The notes beneath the pieces are model-generated. The model was given only the letters and a program-made list of their open reading frames with translations, had not been told where the DNA came from and ran no database searches. DNA of 22,833 nt from JAGQTE01 sp964648005 (GTDB lineage: Bacteria; Actinomycetota; Acidimicrobiia; Acidimicrobiales; Acidimicrobilacustridaceae). The position numbers and the translations under genes are program-made. Below, piece by piece: positions 1-8,100 of this stretch; positions within the stretch are counted from its first letter, which is position 1, and each line of letters starts with the position of its first letter. Location: contig CAZYKR010000034.1 in assembly GCA_964648005.1 (NCBI GenBank), positions 1 to 22,833 of the forward strand, in the 5' to 3' direction.

Positions 1-50
1 GCGCCTGCTTCACACGCAGGAGGTCGGCAGTTCGAGTCTGCCATCGCCCA
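1..50 (+). tRNA. tRNA-Val(CAC), 3' part, cut by left edge
   Basis: The window opens inside a tRNA gene. The anticodon stem-loop (CCTGC, loop TTCACAC, GCAGG), the T-arm and the 3' acceptor strand ATCGCCC plus discriminator A match the complete copies at 4163-4236 and 22340-22413 base for base, except T instead of C in the T loop relative to the middle copy. About 24 bases of the 5' end lie outside the window. The CAC anticodon reads GUG (valine). No CCA is encoded. Confidence 0.93.
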
Positions 51-95
51 CTCGCCCCCGGCTGCCGGTGGGCAGCGCCGGCCACCGTGCGTGGG

Positions 96-127
96 ATGGC
101 GCGGCAAAATGGCGCGAAAATGGCGCG
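96..127 (+). repeat. ATGGCGCG repeat cluster downstream of tRNA copy 1
   Basis: Three ATGGCGCG units start at 96, 109 and 120 (spacings 13 and 11), about 46 bp past the end of the tRNA. The same arrangement and spacing occur after the third tRNA copy (22461, 22474, 22485). The regular spacing near a tRNA suggests arm-type binding sites of a site-specific recombinase or another repeated protein site; that role is inferred. Confidence 0.7.
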
Positions 128-182
128 AGATCTCGGAGCGCGAGAGGCATGGGCGCTCGGGCGGGATGTGCGACCGCAGGCT

Positions 183-1088
183 TCAGAGGCCGACGCCGTC
201 GTAGGTGGTGATGTCGGCGCCGGAGTCGTGCGCGTGGTGCCATGTGTCGACCCATTGGGGGAGGGGTTCGTCGGAGGGGTCGTGGTGGGGGGTCTGGGAG
301 GCGGCTTCGCGTCGGATCATCGTGCGTAGGTCCCGTCCGGGCACGTGGTGCAGCATCGACCGCGAGCCGTATTGCCCCCGTCTGAACCGGTCGCGCAGCT
401 CGGACAGGTACAGGCCGCTCGGTGAGATGCTGCTGGTCGAGACGAGCCGGTCCTCGAGGGGGACGTGTTGTTCGAAGCCGTCGAGGACGAGCTTGTAGAT
501 CCCGGCGACGTGGTTGAAGACCTTGGGTGCCTTGCGGATCCGGTACCACGGGTCCGCGGTGACGGCGTGGTGGATGACCAGGGCGGAGGAGCGGTGCTCG
601 ATCTCTTCGGCGAAGTGCCACAGCAGTAGGGTGCCGATACGTTCGTCACCGCCGGTGAACAGGTCGTGGCGGTTGTCGAAGACCATCTTGAACAGTGGTG
701 TGAAGGTGGCTTCGAGGTTGGCGATGTACGCGAGGTGGAACTCAAGCGTCTCTTCTTCGAGCAGCTGGTCGTAGGCGGCGGTCGTTGCGGCGAAGGTGTC
801 GGCGAGGCCGGGATACCGGCTGATCATGGCTTTGGCGTGGGCCCGGTGGGCGCGGGCGTGTTGGGCCTCCTGGCGGACGAAGAGATCGGCCTCCTCGGCG
901 ACGTCGGGGTCGGTGATGCGGGGCATCGCCTCGCGGGTGGCCGACACGATGTAGCGCTCGAACGCGATGGCGAGGAACGTGAAGGTGTTTCCGAACAGGC
1001 CGAAGCTGGGGTTGGCCGGCTGCCACTGGAACGGGACAGTGTCGTCGATGCGGAACTGTGGGTGCCGGACGGTCAGACTCGCCATCAC
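183..1088 (-). CDS. Predicted metal-dependent hydrolase (PF10118/COG3687 family, ferritin-like di-iron)
   Basis: A 301-residue protein resembling the PF10118 'predicted metal-dependent hydrolase' family, helical ferritin-like proteins expected to bind two metal ions. Candidate ligands are visible in order: Glu44, Glu74 with His77 (ExxH), Glu126, and Glu162 with His165 (ExxH in a helix rich in acidic residues). Length is usual for the family, and there is no signal peptide or membrane segment. It is transcribed divergently from the TetR gene, with starts only 35 bp apart, so that regulator probably controls it. The substrate is unknown; family members are often annotated near lipid or steroid metabolism genes. 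A second ATG one codon downstream is an equally possible start. Confidence 0.85.
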   Translation of the reverse strand: MMASLTVRHPQFRIDDTVPFQWQPANPSFGLFGNTFTFLAIAFERYIVSATREAMPRITDPDVAEEADLFVRQEAQHARAHRAHAKAMISRYPGLADTFAATTAAYDQLLEEETLEFHLAYIANLEATFTPLFKMVFDNRHDLFTGGDERIGTLLLWHFAEEIEHRSSALVIHHAVTADPWYRIRKAPKVFNHVAGIYKLVLDGFEQHVPLEDRLVSTSSISPSGLYLSELRDRFRRGQYGSRSMLHHVPGRDLRTMIRREAASQTPHHDPSDEPLPQWVDTWHHAHDSGADITTYDGVGL

Positions 1089-1097
1089 TCTGCAGCC

Positions 1098-1121
1098 TTA
1101 CAGTTCGATGCAAGAATGTAA
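1098..1121. promoter_or_regulatory. Likely TetR operator between divergent genes
   Basis: A dyad TTACA (1098-1102), 14 bases, TGTAA (1117-1121) lies in the 35-bp gap between the hydrolase and TetR start codons. It is ideally placed for autoregulation and repression of the divergent hydrolase. Only the outer arms are strongly symmetric, so the exact site is uncertain. Confidence 0.5.
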
Positions 1122-1123
1122 AG

Positions 1124-1717
1124 ATGCTGACGGACCGGGAGAATCCGCCGACGACGACGGAACGGATACTCGACGCGACGCTCGAGGTGCTCGCTCGGTC
1201 AGGGCCCCGCAAGCTGTCCCTGTCGGATGTCGCCACCACCGCGGGGGTGTCGCGCCCGACCCTCTACCACTGGTTCGCCTCCAAGGAGGCGTTGCTCGAC
1301 GCGTTCGGTCGCTATGAGCAGGACAAGTACGACAGGGGGCTCGCGGCGGCGGTCGCCGGGCTCGAAGGCGAGGAACGACTCGACGCGGTGCTGCGGCACA
1401 TCGTCGACTTCCAGCAGTCCTACTCGCTTCGCCGCATGGTCGATGTCGAACCCACCCATGTCGTGCACCAGATGACCCGGGTGCTGCCCATCATGCGGGA
1501 CCGTCTGGAGCCGCTCGTACCGGGCGATGATGCAGCGACGGTCGCTTCGGTGGTGACTCGCGTCGCGCTGAGCCACGCGCTGATCCCCGACGACGACCCC
1601 GAGCTGTTCTACGCCGAGCTGCGCCACGCTGCCGGACTCGGTCCCGTCGACGGGACGCGCCGCCACCGCAGTCGCCGCCGGCCATCGCGTGTTGGACGGT
1701 CGAAGGAGAGGCGATGA
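1124..1717 (+). CDS. TetR/AcrR family transcriptional regulator
   Basis: A 197-residue regulator from the ATG at 1124. The N-terminal helix-turn-helix is typical of TetR: 'ERILDATLEVLARSG' then 'LSLSDVATTAGVSRPTLYHWFASKEALLDA' in two runs (about residues 13-60). The rest is the ligand-binding and dimer domain, followed by a basic Arg-rich tail. An upstream in-frame start at 1058 would overlap the divergent hydrolase gene and the putative operator, so 1124 is preferred. The stop overlaps the ATG of the DUF4345 gene by four bases, so the two are translationally coupled. The ligand cannot be told from sequence. Confidence 0.88.
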   Translation: MLTDRENPPTTTERILDATLEVLARSGPRKLSLSDVATTAGVSRPTLYHWFASKEALLDAFGRYEQDKYDRGLAAAVAGLEGEERLDAVLRHIVDFQQSYSLRRMVDVEPTHVVHQMTRVLPIMRDRLEPLVPGDDAATVASVVTRVALSHALIPDDDPELFYAELRHAAGLGPVDGTRRHRSRRRPSRVGRSKERR

Positions 1718-2250
1718 ACCCGATTCTCCACCGGAGGTTGACTCAGGTGTTCCTGGTCGCGAACTCGCTGTTCTGGTTGCCTTGGGGGTTCATCAACCTG
1801 ATCTGGCCGAAGGCGTGGTCGGGCGACGTGATCGCCGGGATGAACGTTTACGACCTCTCCGACGCCGTCTCTCGTACCGAGGTGCGGGCCATGTATGGGG
1901 GTCTGCAGATGGCGATCGGGGTATTCGCTCTGCTCGGCGCGTTCCGACCCCGCTTCCGCGACGCCGTGCTCATGTTCTTCGTCCTCGCCCTCACCGGCCT
2001 TGCGTTGTGCCGGTTCGGCGGGATGGTCGCCGAGGGCGAGACCAGCTACCTGTCGTTCAGTGTCAGTGGAATCTCTCCGGGTCGCTACAACCAGACCGGC
2101 CTGGCGATGTACGAGCTCCCCAACATGATCTTCGCTTGGGTGCTTCTCCTGACTCGGCCACGGGTGACCTCGCCCGAGTCCGAGATCGACGCGCTGCGAG
2201 CCGAGAATGAGCGACTCCGCCACCGACTCGACGAGCAAGGGATCAACTGA
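1714..2250 (+). CDS. DUF4345-like four-helix membrane protein
   Basis: A 178-residue integral membrane protein with four predicted hydrophobic helices (about residues 8-30, 60-78, 84-105 and 128-146), resembling DUF4345 family proteins of unknown function. The C-terminus is a short charged coiled-coil (ESEIDALRAENERLRHRL). It overlaps the TetR stop by ATGA and is probably the co-transcribed target of that regulator. No catalytic motif is visible. Confidence 0.75.
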   Translation: MNPILHRRLTQVFLVANSLFWLPWGFINLIWPKAWSGDVIAGMNVYDLSDAVSRTEVRAMYGGLQMAIGVFALLGAFRPRFRDAVLMFFVLALTGLALCRFGGMVAEGETSYLSFSVSGISPGRYNQTGLAMYELPNMIFAWVLLLTRPRVTSPESEIDALRAENERLRHRLDEQGIN

Positions 2251-2350
2251 TGGAGTTGACCTGGATTCGTGGACACGGGTTCAGCAAGTGGTTGCCATCG
2301 GGCCCGCGAGTTCCACTCCCGAGGTTCGCCGCCCCCGAAGCTATGTCAAA

Positions 2351-2372
2351 ACCGTACTGATTTCAGTACGGT
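2351..2372. promoter_or_regulatory. AbiEi operator 1 (perfect inverted repeat)
   Basis: Arms ACCGTACTGA and TCAGTACGGT are exact reverse complements separated by TT. The dyad lies 43 bp before the antitoxin ATG. AbiEi antitoxins are known to repress their own operon by binding paired inverted repeats in the promoter, and the second repeat 36 bp on supports this. Confidence 0.8.
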
Positions 2373-2386
2373 TCCGCCTTGTCATC

Positions 2387-2408
2387 ACCGTACCGCTGAC
2401 AGTACGGT
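2387..2408. promoter_or_regulatory. AbiEi operator 2 (imperfect inverted repeat)
   Basis: Seven-base arms ACCGTAC and GTACGGT with an 8-base centre form a weaker copy of operator 1. The centres are 36 bp apart, and this copy ends 6 bp before the ATG at 2415, where a bound repressor would block initiation. Confidence 0.72.
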
Positions 2409-2414
2409 TGTGAC

Positions 2415-2966
2415 ATGGCCCTGGCTGACACCTATCGACGGCGGTTGCGAGAGGTCGCGCTCGATCAGTACGGCTACGTCACGACCCGCGACGCGGAACG
2501 GCTCGGCGTGCCGGCGGTCGAGCTGCGCAAGCTCGCCCAGCGCGGCGGTCTCGACCACATCGCCTACGGGCTCTACCGGTTCGACGACGTCCCCACCACT
2601 GGACGCGACCAGTACATGGAAGCGGTACTTCGGGTCGGGCCTGGCGCCTACCTGACCCACGATGCGGTGCTCGCACTGCACGACCTCGGCCTCGTCAACC
2701 CTCGCCGCATCCGGGTCGGAACCCCCAAGCGGGCCCGCCCGCACCTGCCCGAGGACGTCGAGGTCGTCCAGCGGCACCTCGACAAGGGCGAGCTGACCGT
2801 CTTCGAGGGGATCCCGACCACCACGGTCCGACGAGCCCTGCTCGACTGCCGCGACCTCGTGATGCGAGAGCGACTGCTCGACGCCGCCCGAGAAGCAGCC
2901 CGGCGGGGCCTGCTGCGCCGCGACCAAGCCGACCAGGTGATCAGCGAGATCGGCGACGCGGCATGA
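2415..2966 (+). CDS. abiEi: AbiEi-type antitoxin / transcriptional repressor
   Basis: A 183-residue protein with the layout of AbiEi antitoxins. The N-terminal winged helix-turn-helix (about residues 15-55) contains 'YVTTRDAERLGV', 'LRKLAQRGGL' and the wing 'YGLYRF'; the C-terminal antitoxin domain includes 'GIPTTTVRRALLDCRDLV'. In type IV AbiE systems the antitoxin represses its own promoter and counteracts the nucleotidyltransferase toxin without binding it directly. Two inverted repeats precede the gene. Its stop overlaps the toxin ATG by four bases. It is the last gene pair before the second tRNA-Val, a usual place for a maintenance or phage-defence module on an integrated element. Confidence 0.86.
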   Translation: MALADTYRRRLREVALDQYGYVTTRDAERLGVPAVELRKLAQRGGLDHIAYGLYRFDDVPTTGRDQYMEAVLRVGPGAYLTHDAVLALHDLGLVNPRRIRVGTPKRARPHLPEDVEVVQRHLDKGELTVFEGIPTTTVRRALLDCRDLVMRERLLDAAREAARRGLLRRDQADQVISEIGDAA

Positions 2967-3817
2967 GCCCGAAGCGCGAGGAACCACCGTCGAACCTGCG
3001 GTCGCTCGAGGCTCGCATCTCCAACATCGCCCGCGACCGAGACCGCCCCCTGCGGCGCGTGCAGCGTGTGATCGCCAACACCGTGGTTGGCCAGATGCTG
3101 CCGCCCAGCGTCGTGAAGGGAGGCACAGCGATGAAGCTGCGCGTCGGTGAGGCCGCAAGCCGCTTCACTCCGGACCTCGACGCCGCCCGCTCCGCCGAGG
3201 TGACCCTCGACGACTACCTCGACGCGCTCGCCGCCCGACTCGCCGAAGGGTGGGGCGGCTTCACCGGCGAACTCGAGGAGCTCGACCCACCCCAACCCGA
3301 AGGCGTGCCGGAGGACTACGTCATGCGGCCCTTCGTCATCCGTCTCGCCTACCAGGGCCGGCACTGGCTGAGCGTCCCCTTCGAGCTCGGCCACGACGAG
3401 ATCGGCAGCACCGAACGACACGAGCTTCGCATCGCCGACGACATCGTCGAACTGTTCGACATCATCGGCCTCGACCCCCCGGACCCGATCCCCGTCCTGG
3501 CCCTCGATCACCAGATCGCCCAGAAGCTCCACGCCTGCACGGCGATCAACACGAAGACCGGCGGCAACGAACGCGCCCACGACCTGGTCGACCTGCAGAT
3601 CCTCGAACAGGAAGAAGACATCGACTACGCCGCGCTGAACGCCACCGCGCAACGCCTGTTCGCGGCCCGGCGCAGCCAGCGGTGGCCGCCGACCGTCGTC
3701 GCCTACGAGCGGTGGGACACCATCTACGCCGAAGCCGCCGACGGGCTCGACGTCATCGAACACGTCGACGCCGCCGTCGCCTGGGCCAACGACTTCATCG
3801 CCCGCGCCGCCCGCTGA
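2963..3817 (+). CDS. abiEii: AbiEii-type nucleotidyltransferase toxin
   Basis: A 284-residue member of the AbiEii/AbiGii DNA polymerase beta-like nucleotidyltransferase family. Expected motifs are present: KGGTAMKLR at 52-60 (motif I), TPDLD at 69-73 (metal-binding acidic pair), Lys188 in 'DHQIAQKLHA', and Arg204 with Asp207 and Asp210 in 'ERAHDLVDL'. Family toxins modify a nucleotide-binding target (tRNA acceptor stems in related MenT toxins), causing growth arrest; the target here is unknown. The ATGA overlap with abiEi marks a coupled operon. Its last 17 codons are found again, detached, at 21940-21993, so this 3' end belongs to a duplicated tRNA-linked module. Confidence 0.86.
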   Translation: MSPKREEPPSNLRSLEARISNIARDRDRPLRRVQRVIANTVVGQMLPPSVVKGGTAMKLRVGEAASRFTPDLDAARSAEVTLDDYLDALAARLAEGWGGFTGELEELDPPQPEGVPEDYVMRPFVIRLAYQGRHWLSVPFELGHDEIGSTERHELRIADDIVELFDIIGLDPPDPIPVLALDHQIAQKLHACTAINTKTGGNERAHDLVDLQILEQEEDIDYAALNATAQRLFAARRSQRWPPTVVAYERWDTIYAEAADGLDVIEHVDAAVAWANDFIARAAR

Positions 3818-3886
3818 CGCCCCGCGATCGAGCCCGGCCGTTCCCATCCTCCGCCTGTCATCGGGGAGCAAGAGATCACTTGCCCG

Positions 3887-3959
3887 ACACGCAGCGTGAC
3901 CGGCGCTCGCGCCATTTTCGATCGGCTTGATGGCGCGGCGATGGCGCGAGAATGGCGCG
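3887..3959 (+). repeat. ATGGCGCG repeat cluster upstream of tRNA copy 2
   Basis: The cluster starts with ACACGCAGCGTGACC (3887-3901), then an inverted unit CGCGCCAT (3908-3915), then three direct units ATGGCGCG starting at 3930, 3941 and 3952 with exact 11-bp period. The same layout is found before tRNA copy 3 (22064-22136). A near-identical lead word, ACACGCAGCGCGACC, precedes the downstream cluster of copy 3. A period of one helical turn fits side-by-side protein binding, such as integrase arm sites; this is inference. Confidence 0.75.
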
Positions 3960-4162
3960 AAAATCTTCCGCCAGCTTCCGCAGAAGGGCCATCGTGGGCT
4001 GTCGGGCCCCGATCGCGATGTGACCCGTGACCTGCGGATTCATGGCCCTTGGCGACCCTTGATGGCCCAATCGAGGAAGTTGTGACCGACGATGGATTTT
4101 CATTCACACGGCAGCACGGCAGAGTTCACTTCGCTCACGGTGAGTGGTTTCAATCGAGTTCG

Positions 4163-4236
4163 GGGCGATTAGCTCAGTTGGTTAGAGCGCCTGCTTCACA
4201 CGCAGGAGGTCGGCAGTTCGAGCCTGCCATCGCCCA
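4163..4236 (+). tRNA. tRNA-Val(CAC), copy 2
   Basis: A complete 74-nt cloverleaf. The acceptor stem GGGCGAT pairs with ATCGCCC, the D-arm is GCTC/GAGC, the anticodon stem CCTGC/GCAGG carries loop TTCACAC with anticodon CAC, the T-stem is GGCAG/CTGCC, and the discriminator is A. CCA is not encoded. It differs from copy 3 at one base between the acceptor and D stems (A versus G) and one T-loop base (C versus T); both changes are compatible with function. Confidence 0.97.
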
Positions 4237-4366
4237 CTGAATTCCTTGACTTCTCCGGCGACGGCAATCGGAGCAGCTCCAACACTCGCGCGCCCACCCA
4301 CAGGGCGAGTGGTCTCACAGGCTGGCCCTGGCGCTGAGCAGACTGGCGCGGCAATTCCCTAAATTT

Positions 4367-4380
4367 CTAGACTATGCTAG
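4367..4380. promoter_or_regulatory. CTAG box 1 (CTAG-ACTATG-CTAG)
   Basis: A perfect CTAG-N6-CTAG dyad with flanking TTT and AAC, in an AT-rich patch 45 bp before the ferredoxin-hemerythrin ATG. It is the first of seven such boxes in block B. Confidence 0.78.
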
Positions 4381-4424
4381 AACAAAGAGCCGGTCCGGCC
4401 ACCCCGAACCGTTGGGAGTCATTG

Positions 4425-5060
4425 ATGGATCTCGAAATTCGTGTTGACCGGGGAACGTGCATCGGGTCCGGCCAGTGCGTCCATTGGGCTCCTGGAGTGT
4501 TCGATCAGGATGAGGGTGCGATCTCGGTGGTCGTGGATCCAAGGGGTGAGCCCGCGCAGACGATCGTAAGGGCGATGACCGCGTGTCCGGTCCACGCGAT
4601 CACGCTTCATGCTGGCGCTTCGACGCTGCGCGCTGGGGACTTCGCCGACTGGGCTACGGGCACCGACTCGAACGATCCGCTGGTGCCGTTGTTGATGCGC
4701 TTCTCCGAGGAGCACCACGAGGTCCTCGAGGCTCTGAACATGCCGGTTTCGGATTGTGCGGCGAGCGTGGCGGCGATTGGAGCCCTGGTGAGTGAGCACC
4801 TGCAGGTCGAGAGTCGGACCTACCGCGAATTGAGCGGGCTGATCGATCGCCGCGTCGTAGACGCTTTCGAAGCAGGTCACGACCAGATCAGGACGATGCT
4901 CGATGACGTCGCTGTGGGCTCGCCTGATTGGGCAGAGTCGGAGCGGTCTCTGGCCGACCTCAGAGCGCTTGTCGTTGACCACATACGTGCAGAGGAGGCC
5001 GTCCTCTTTCCTGTCGTCCTGTCTGCGCTCGCCGACCCTTCGGCCTGGACCGGCATCTGA
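4425..5060 (+). CDS. Ferredoxin-hemerythrin fusion protein
   Basis: A 211-residue two-domain protein. Residues 1-65 are a small ferredoxin with Cys12, Cys18 and Cys54 (C-x5-C ... C-P), the three-cysteine pattern of single [3Fe-4S] ferredoxins. Residues 90-205 look like a hemerythrin/HHE four-helix bundle: His97/His98 in 'EEHHEVLEAL', His125 with Glu129, His152 in 'GHDQI', and His186 with Glu190 in 'DHIRAEEAVLFP', a set able to hold an oxo-bridged di-iron centre. The start at 4425 follows GGGAG; an upstream in-frame ATG at 4374 lies inside the CTAG box and is rejected. A built-in electron donor for a di-iron site that binds O2 or NO is a reasonable inference. Confidence 0.82.
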   Translation: MDLEIRVDRGTCIGSGQCVHWAPGVFDQDEGAISVVVDPRGEPAQTIVRAMTACPVHAITLHAGASTLRAGDFADWATGTDSNDPLVPLLMRFSEEHHEVLEALNMPVSDCAASVAAIGALVSEHLQVESRTYRELSGLIDRRVVDAFEAGHDQIRTMLDDVAVGSPDWAESERSLADLRALVVDHIRAEEAVLFPVVLSALADPSAWTGI

Positions 5061-5169
5061 CGAACTCGAGACCCTGCGTGGGCGGGCTGTGTTCTTGCCG
5101 CGGCCATCACCACAACAACCCGGTCATGGCGACCGCTCGAGGGGTCGCTGTGACGAGACTGGAGGAACA

Positions 5170-5466
5170 ATGCGTGTCATCGTCCGGATCCCCGCCGGGA
5201 TGCGTTCCGCAACCAATGGACGTCCGCTCGTGGCGAGCGATGGCAGCCAACTGCGCGATGTGTTGACAGGACTGGCCCGGCAGTATCCGGCGCTGGCGGG
5301 TCAGATCCTCGACGAGAGCGGAGAGATCCTGCGACACGTCAAGGTCTACATCGGCGAGGACGACAGCCAGAGCCTTGATGGGCTCGACACGGCTATTCCG
5401 GCTGGGCTCGAGGTAGCGATCATCTCCGGGGCAGCAGGTGGCGTCTCCAGTTGTCGCTCGTGCTAG
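5170..5466 (+). CDS. MoaD/ThiS-like ubiquitin-fold protein with extended tail
   Basis: A 98-residue protein of the MoaD/ThiS sulfur-carrier fold: N-terminal 'MRVIVRIPAGMR', central 'LRDVLTGLARQYPAL', 'VKVYIGEDD' and the terminal strand 'IPAGLEVAIISGAAGG'. Classical members end exactly at Gly-Gly, which is adenylated and thiocarboxylated. Here Gly90-Gly91 is followed by seven more residues, VSSCRSC, so use as a sulfur carrier would need trimming, or the cysteines act instead. A GGAGG Shine-Dalgarno precedes the ATG. It lies 110 bp after the ferredoxin-hemerythrin gene, same strand, without its own CTAG box, and convergent with the suf operon. Confidence 0.75.
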   Translation: MRVIVRIPAGMRSATNGRPLVASDGSQLRDVLTGLARQYPALAGQILDESGEILRHVKVYIGEDDSQSLDGLDTAIPAGLEVAIISGAAGGVSSCRSC

Positions 5467-5540
5467 CCGTGGCAGGTGCGCGCGTAGCTGCCCGCGCTTG
5501 CGGCTCGGCCCGGGCGCGATGACGGGAGGGTCGGCGAGCC

Positions 5541-6083
5541 TCACAGGAGGCCGAGCTGAAGGCGGGCGGCTTCGCTCATTCGCGCCATGGTCCAGGGCGG
5601 CTGCCAGACGATGTTGACGATGACCTCGTCGACGCCTGAGAGCGCGGACACGGTGCGGATGGCGTCCTCGCGGATGATGTCTCCCATGCCGCATCCGGGA
5701 GCGGTCATGGTCATATCGATCTCGACGCGTCGGGTGCCGTCTGGGAGGGGGATCGCATCACAGCGGTAGACGAGGCCGAGTTCGACGATGCTTACTGGGA
5801 TCTCCGGGTCGTAGAGGGTGTCGAGCGCCGCCATGACCTGGTCGAGGTGGAACTCAGCAACGTCATCGTGCGCTGGTGCGCTCGTAGGGTCGAGGCCGAG
5901 CGCGTCGGCGTCGATCCCTTCGATGCGTAGCAGCAGCCCGAGTTCAGTCTCCACGGTGATACTCGTGCCTCGGTGTTGAGCCACTCGCACGAGACCGCCT
6001 TCGCTGAGAGTCACCCTCTCGCCAAATGGGACGGTCGTGGCGTCGCAGTCGCGTTGGAGAGCGATGAGCTCCGGGGGCGTCAT
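5541..6083 (-). CDS. sufT: SufT-like iron-sulfur assembly factor (DUF59/MIP18 family)
   Basis: A 180-residue protein matching the longer SufT form: an N-terminal domain of about 75 residues, then a MIP18/DUF59 domain with 'LYDPEIPVSIVELGLVY' (about 90-106) and 'MTMTAPGCGMGDII' containing the conserved Cys131. SufT proteins help Fe-S cluster maturation or delivery in bacteria using the SUF pathway. It is the last gene of the minus-strand suf operon, overlapping the sufD stop by ATGA. It supports an active SUF-related role even though no cysteine desulfurase is nearby. Confidence 0.88.
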   Translation of the reverse strand: MTPPELIALQRDCDATTVPFGERVTLSEGGLVRVAQHRGTSITVETELGLLLRIEGIDADALGLDPTSAPAHDDVAEFHLDQVMAALDTLYDPEIPVSIVELGLVYRCDAIPLPDGTRRVEIDMTMTAPGCGMGDIIREDAIRTVSALSGVDEVIVNIVWQPPWTMARMSEAARLQLGLL

Positions 6084-7344
6084 GACGATGCCCGGCGGCT
6101 GCGGTGCCGTTCGATCTGTGCCTGGACGTGCTCACGGACAGCCAGCGGTTCGATGGAGTCGACGATTTCGGAGGCGAACGCGTCGATGAGCAGTTGCCGG
6201 GCCGATTGTGGCGGGATCCCTCTGCTGCGGAGGTAGAAGAGCGCGTCCTCGTCGAGCCGGCCCACGGTCGCGCCGTGGGTGCACGCGACGTCGTCGGCGA
6301 GGATCTCGAGCCAGGGGCGGCTGTCGGACCGCGCTGTCGGTGAGAGTACGAGGTTGTGGTTGGCCTGGTGGGCGAGGTTGCCGGCGGTATCGGGGTGGAT
6401 CCTGATGTGCCCGGTGAACGATCCTCGGGCGTGGTCGTCCTCGATCCCGAGGAAGTGCTGTCGGCTGGCTCCGCCCAAGGCCCGGTGGTCCACCGTGACG
6501 GCGGTGTCGTGGTGTTGTTGCCCTTGTGGCAGGTACAGGCCGGAAAGCTCGCAGCGCGCGTCGGCCCCCGAGAGGGTCGCGGCGACGGTGTGGCGGGCGA
6601 TGGCAGCGCCGACTTCTACCGAGGTGGAGCGGTAGTGGGAGGCGTCGCCTAGGTCTGCGCTGGTGACGGCGAGGTGGATGGCGGCGGGATGGTCAGCCTG
6701 AAGTCGGTGATGGGTGAGCGAGGCGCCCTTTCCGAGGTGGATCTCGGTCGAGGCGTTCGTCGTCGCGACGGCGTCGCGGGCGCTGTCGTAGGTCTCGACG
6801 AGGTCGACGCGGGCGTCTTCACCGACGAGTACGACGATGCGCGGCTGGACGAGGTGCCCGGTGCCGTTGGGCGTCACGACGTGGGCGAGGTGTATCGGCT
6901 GATCGGGTGCTGCCCCTGGTGCGACGGTGATCAGGATCGTGTCGGCGGCCGATGCGTTGAGTGCGTGGAAGGCGTTAATGAGGTCGGTGTTCTCTGCCGT
7001 GGGGGCCGGGAGCAGATCGGTGGGGGTCCGGGATCGTGGAGCGATCCATACGCCGGGGGGAGCGGTGTCGGAGTGCTCCGGCGCGAAGTGCCCGTCGAGC
7101 ACGGCGATGCGCGTGGTTTGGTCGATCCGGGCAGGCGCCAGGCTGGGATCGTGATCGTCGCGGGAGATGCGCGGACCTGGCCGGGCGATGTCGAGCGCTT
7201 GGAGGATCGCTGGCAAGGGGCTGTATCGCCAGGCTTCATCGCGCGTCGTGGGGAACCCATGCGTTTCGAGCCAATGCCGGGCGTTGACGGCGTCCGGCTC
7301 AGTGGAGCGTGGTTCTCGGTTGAGCAGGGTGGCGAGGATCGCGC

Positions 7345-7348
<4 letters not shown>
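6080..7348 (-). CDS. sufD: Fe-S cluster assembly scaffold subunit SufD
   Basis: A 422-residue SufB/SufD family protein, here the SufD paralogue because SufB is encoded separately upstream. The C-terminal half is the usual beta-helix core and ends with the family signature 'LDEDALFYLRSRGIPPQSAR' followed by 'LLIDAFASEIVDSI'. SufD partners SufB and the SufC ATPase in the SufBC2D scaffold where clusters form in the cytoplasm. Its start overlaps the sufC stop by four bases, and its own stop overlaps sufT. Full length for the family, with no sign of damage. Confidence 0.92.

Positions 7349-8096
<748 letters not shown>

Positions 8097-8100
<4 letters not shown>

Larger units (their letters stand above)
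3765..4236 (+). repeat. Long direct repeat, left copy (abiEii 3' end to tRNA-Val)
   Basis: About 472 bp that recur at 21941-22413 with high identity judged by eye. In order it holds the last codons of abiEii, a 345-bp stretch with no gene (3818-4162) that carries the ATGGCGCG repeats, a conserved non-coding stretch (4045-4160), and the whole tRNA-Val. Frames that stay open across it just follow the repeat and the tRNA. It forms the right edge of block A. Confidence 0.85.

Noticed and set aside
3908..3959. Possible CRISPR array from the ATGGCGCG units
   Set aside because: Units are 8 bp with 3-5 bp gaps; there are no unique spacers of CRISPR length and no cas genes.
3724..4107. Minus-strand open frames in the non-coding repeat (also 22027-22284)
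   Set aside because: They occur in both repeat copies because the DNA is repeated, their starts and ends are not supported by ribosome sites, and they cross the toxin 3' end. They are better explained by the repeated binding-site-like DNA.
4237..4366. A downstream ATGGCGCG cluster after tRNA copy 2
   Set aside because: Looked for by analogy with copies 1 and 3 but not present; this stretch holds no repeat or gene I can support.
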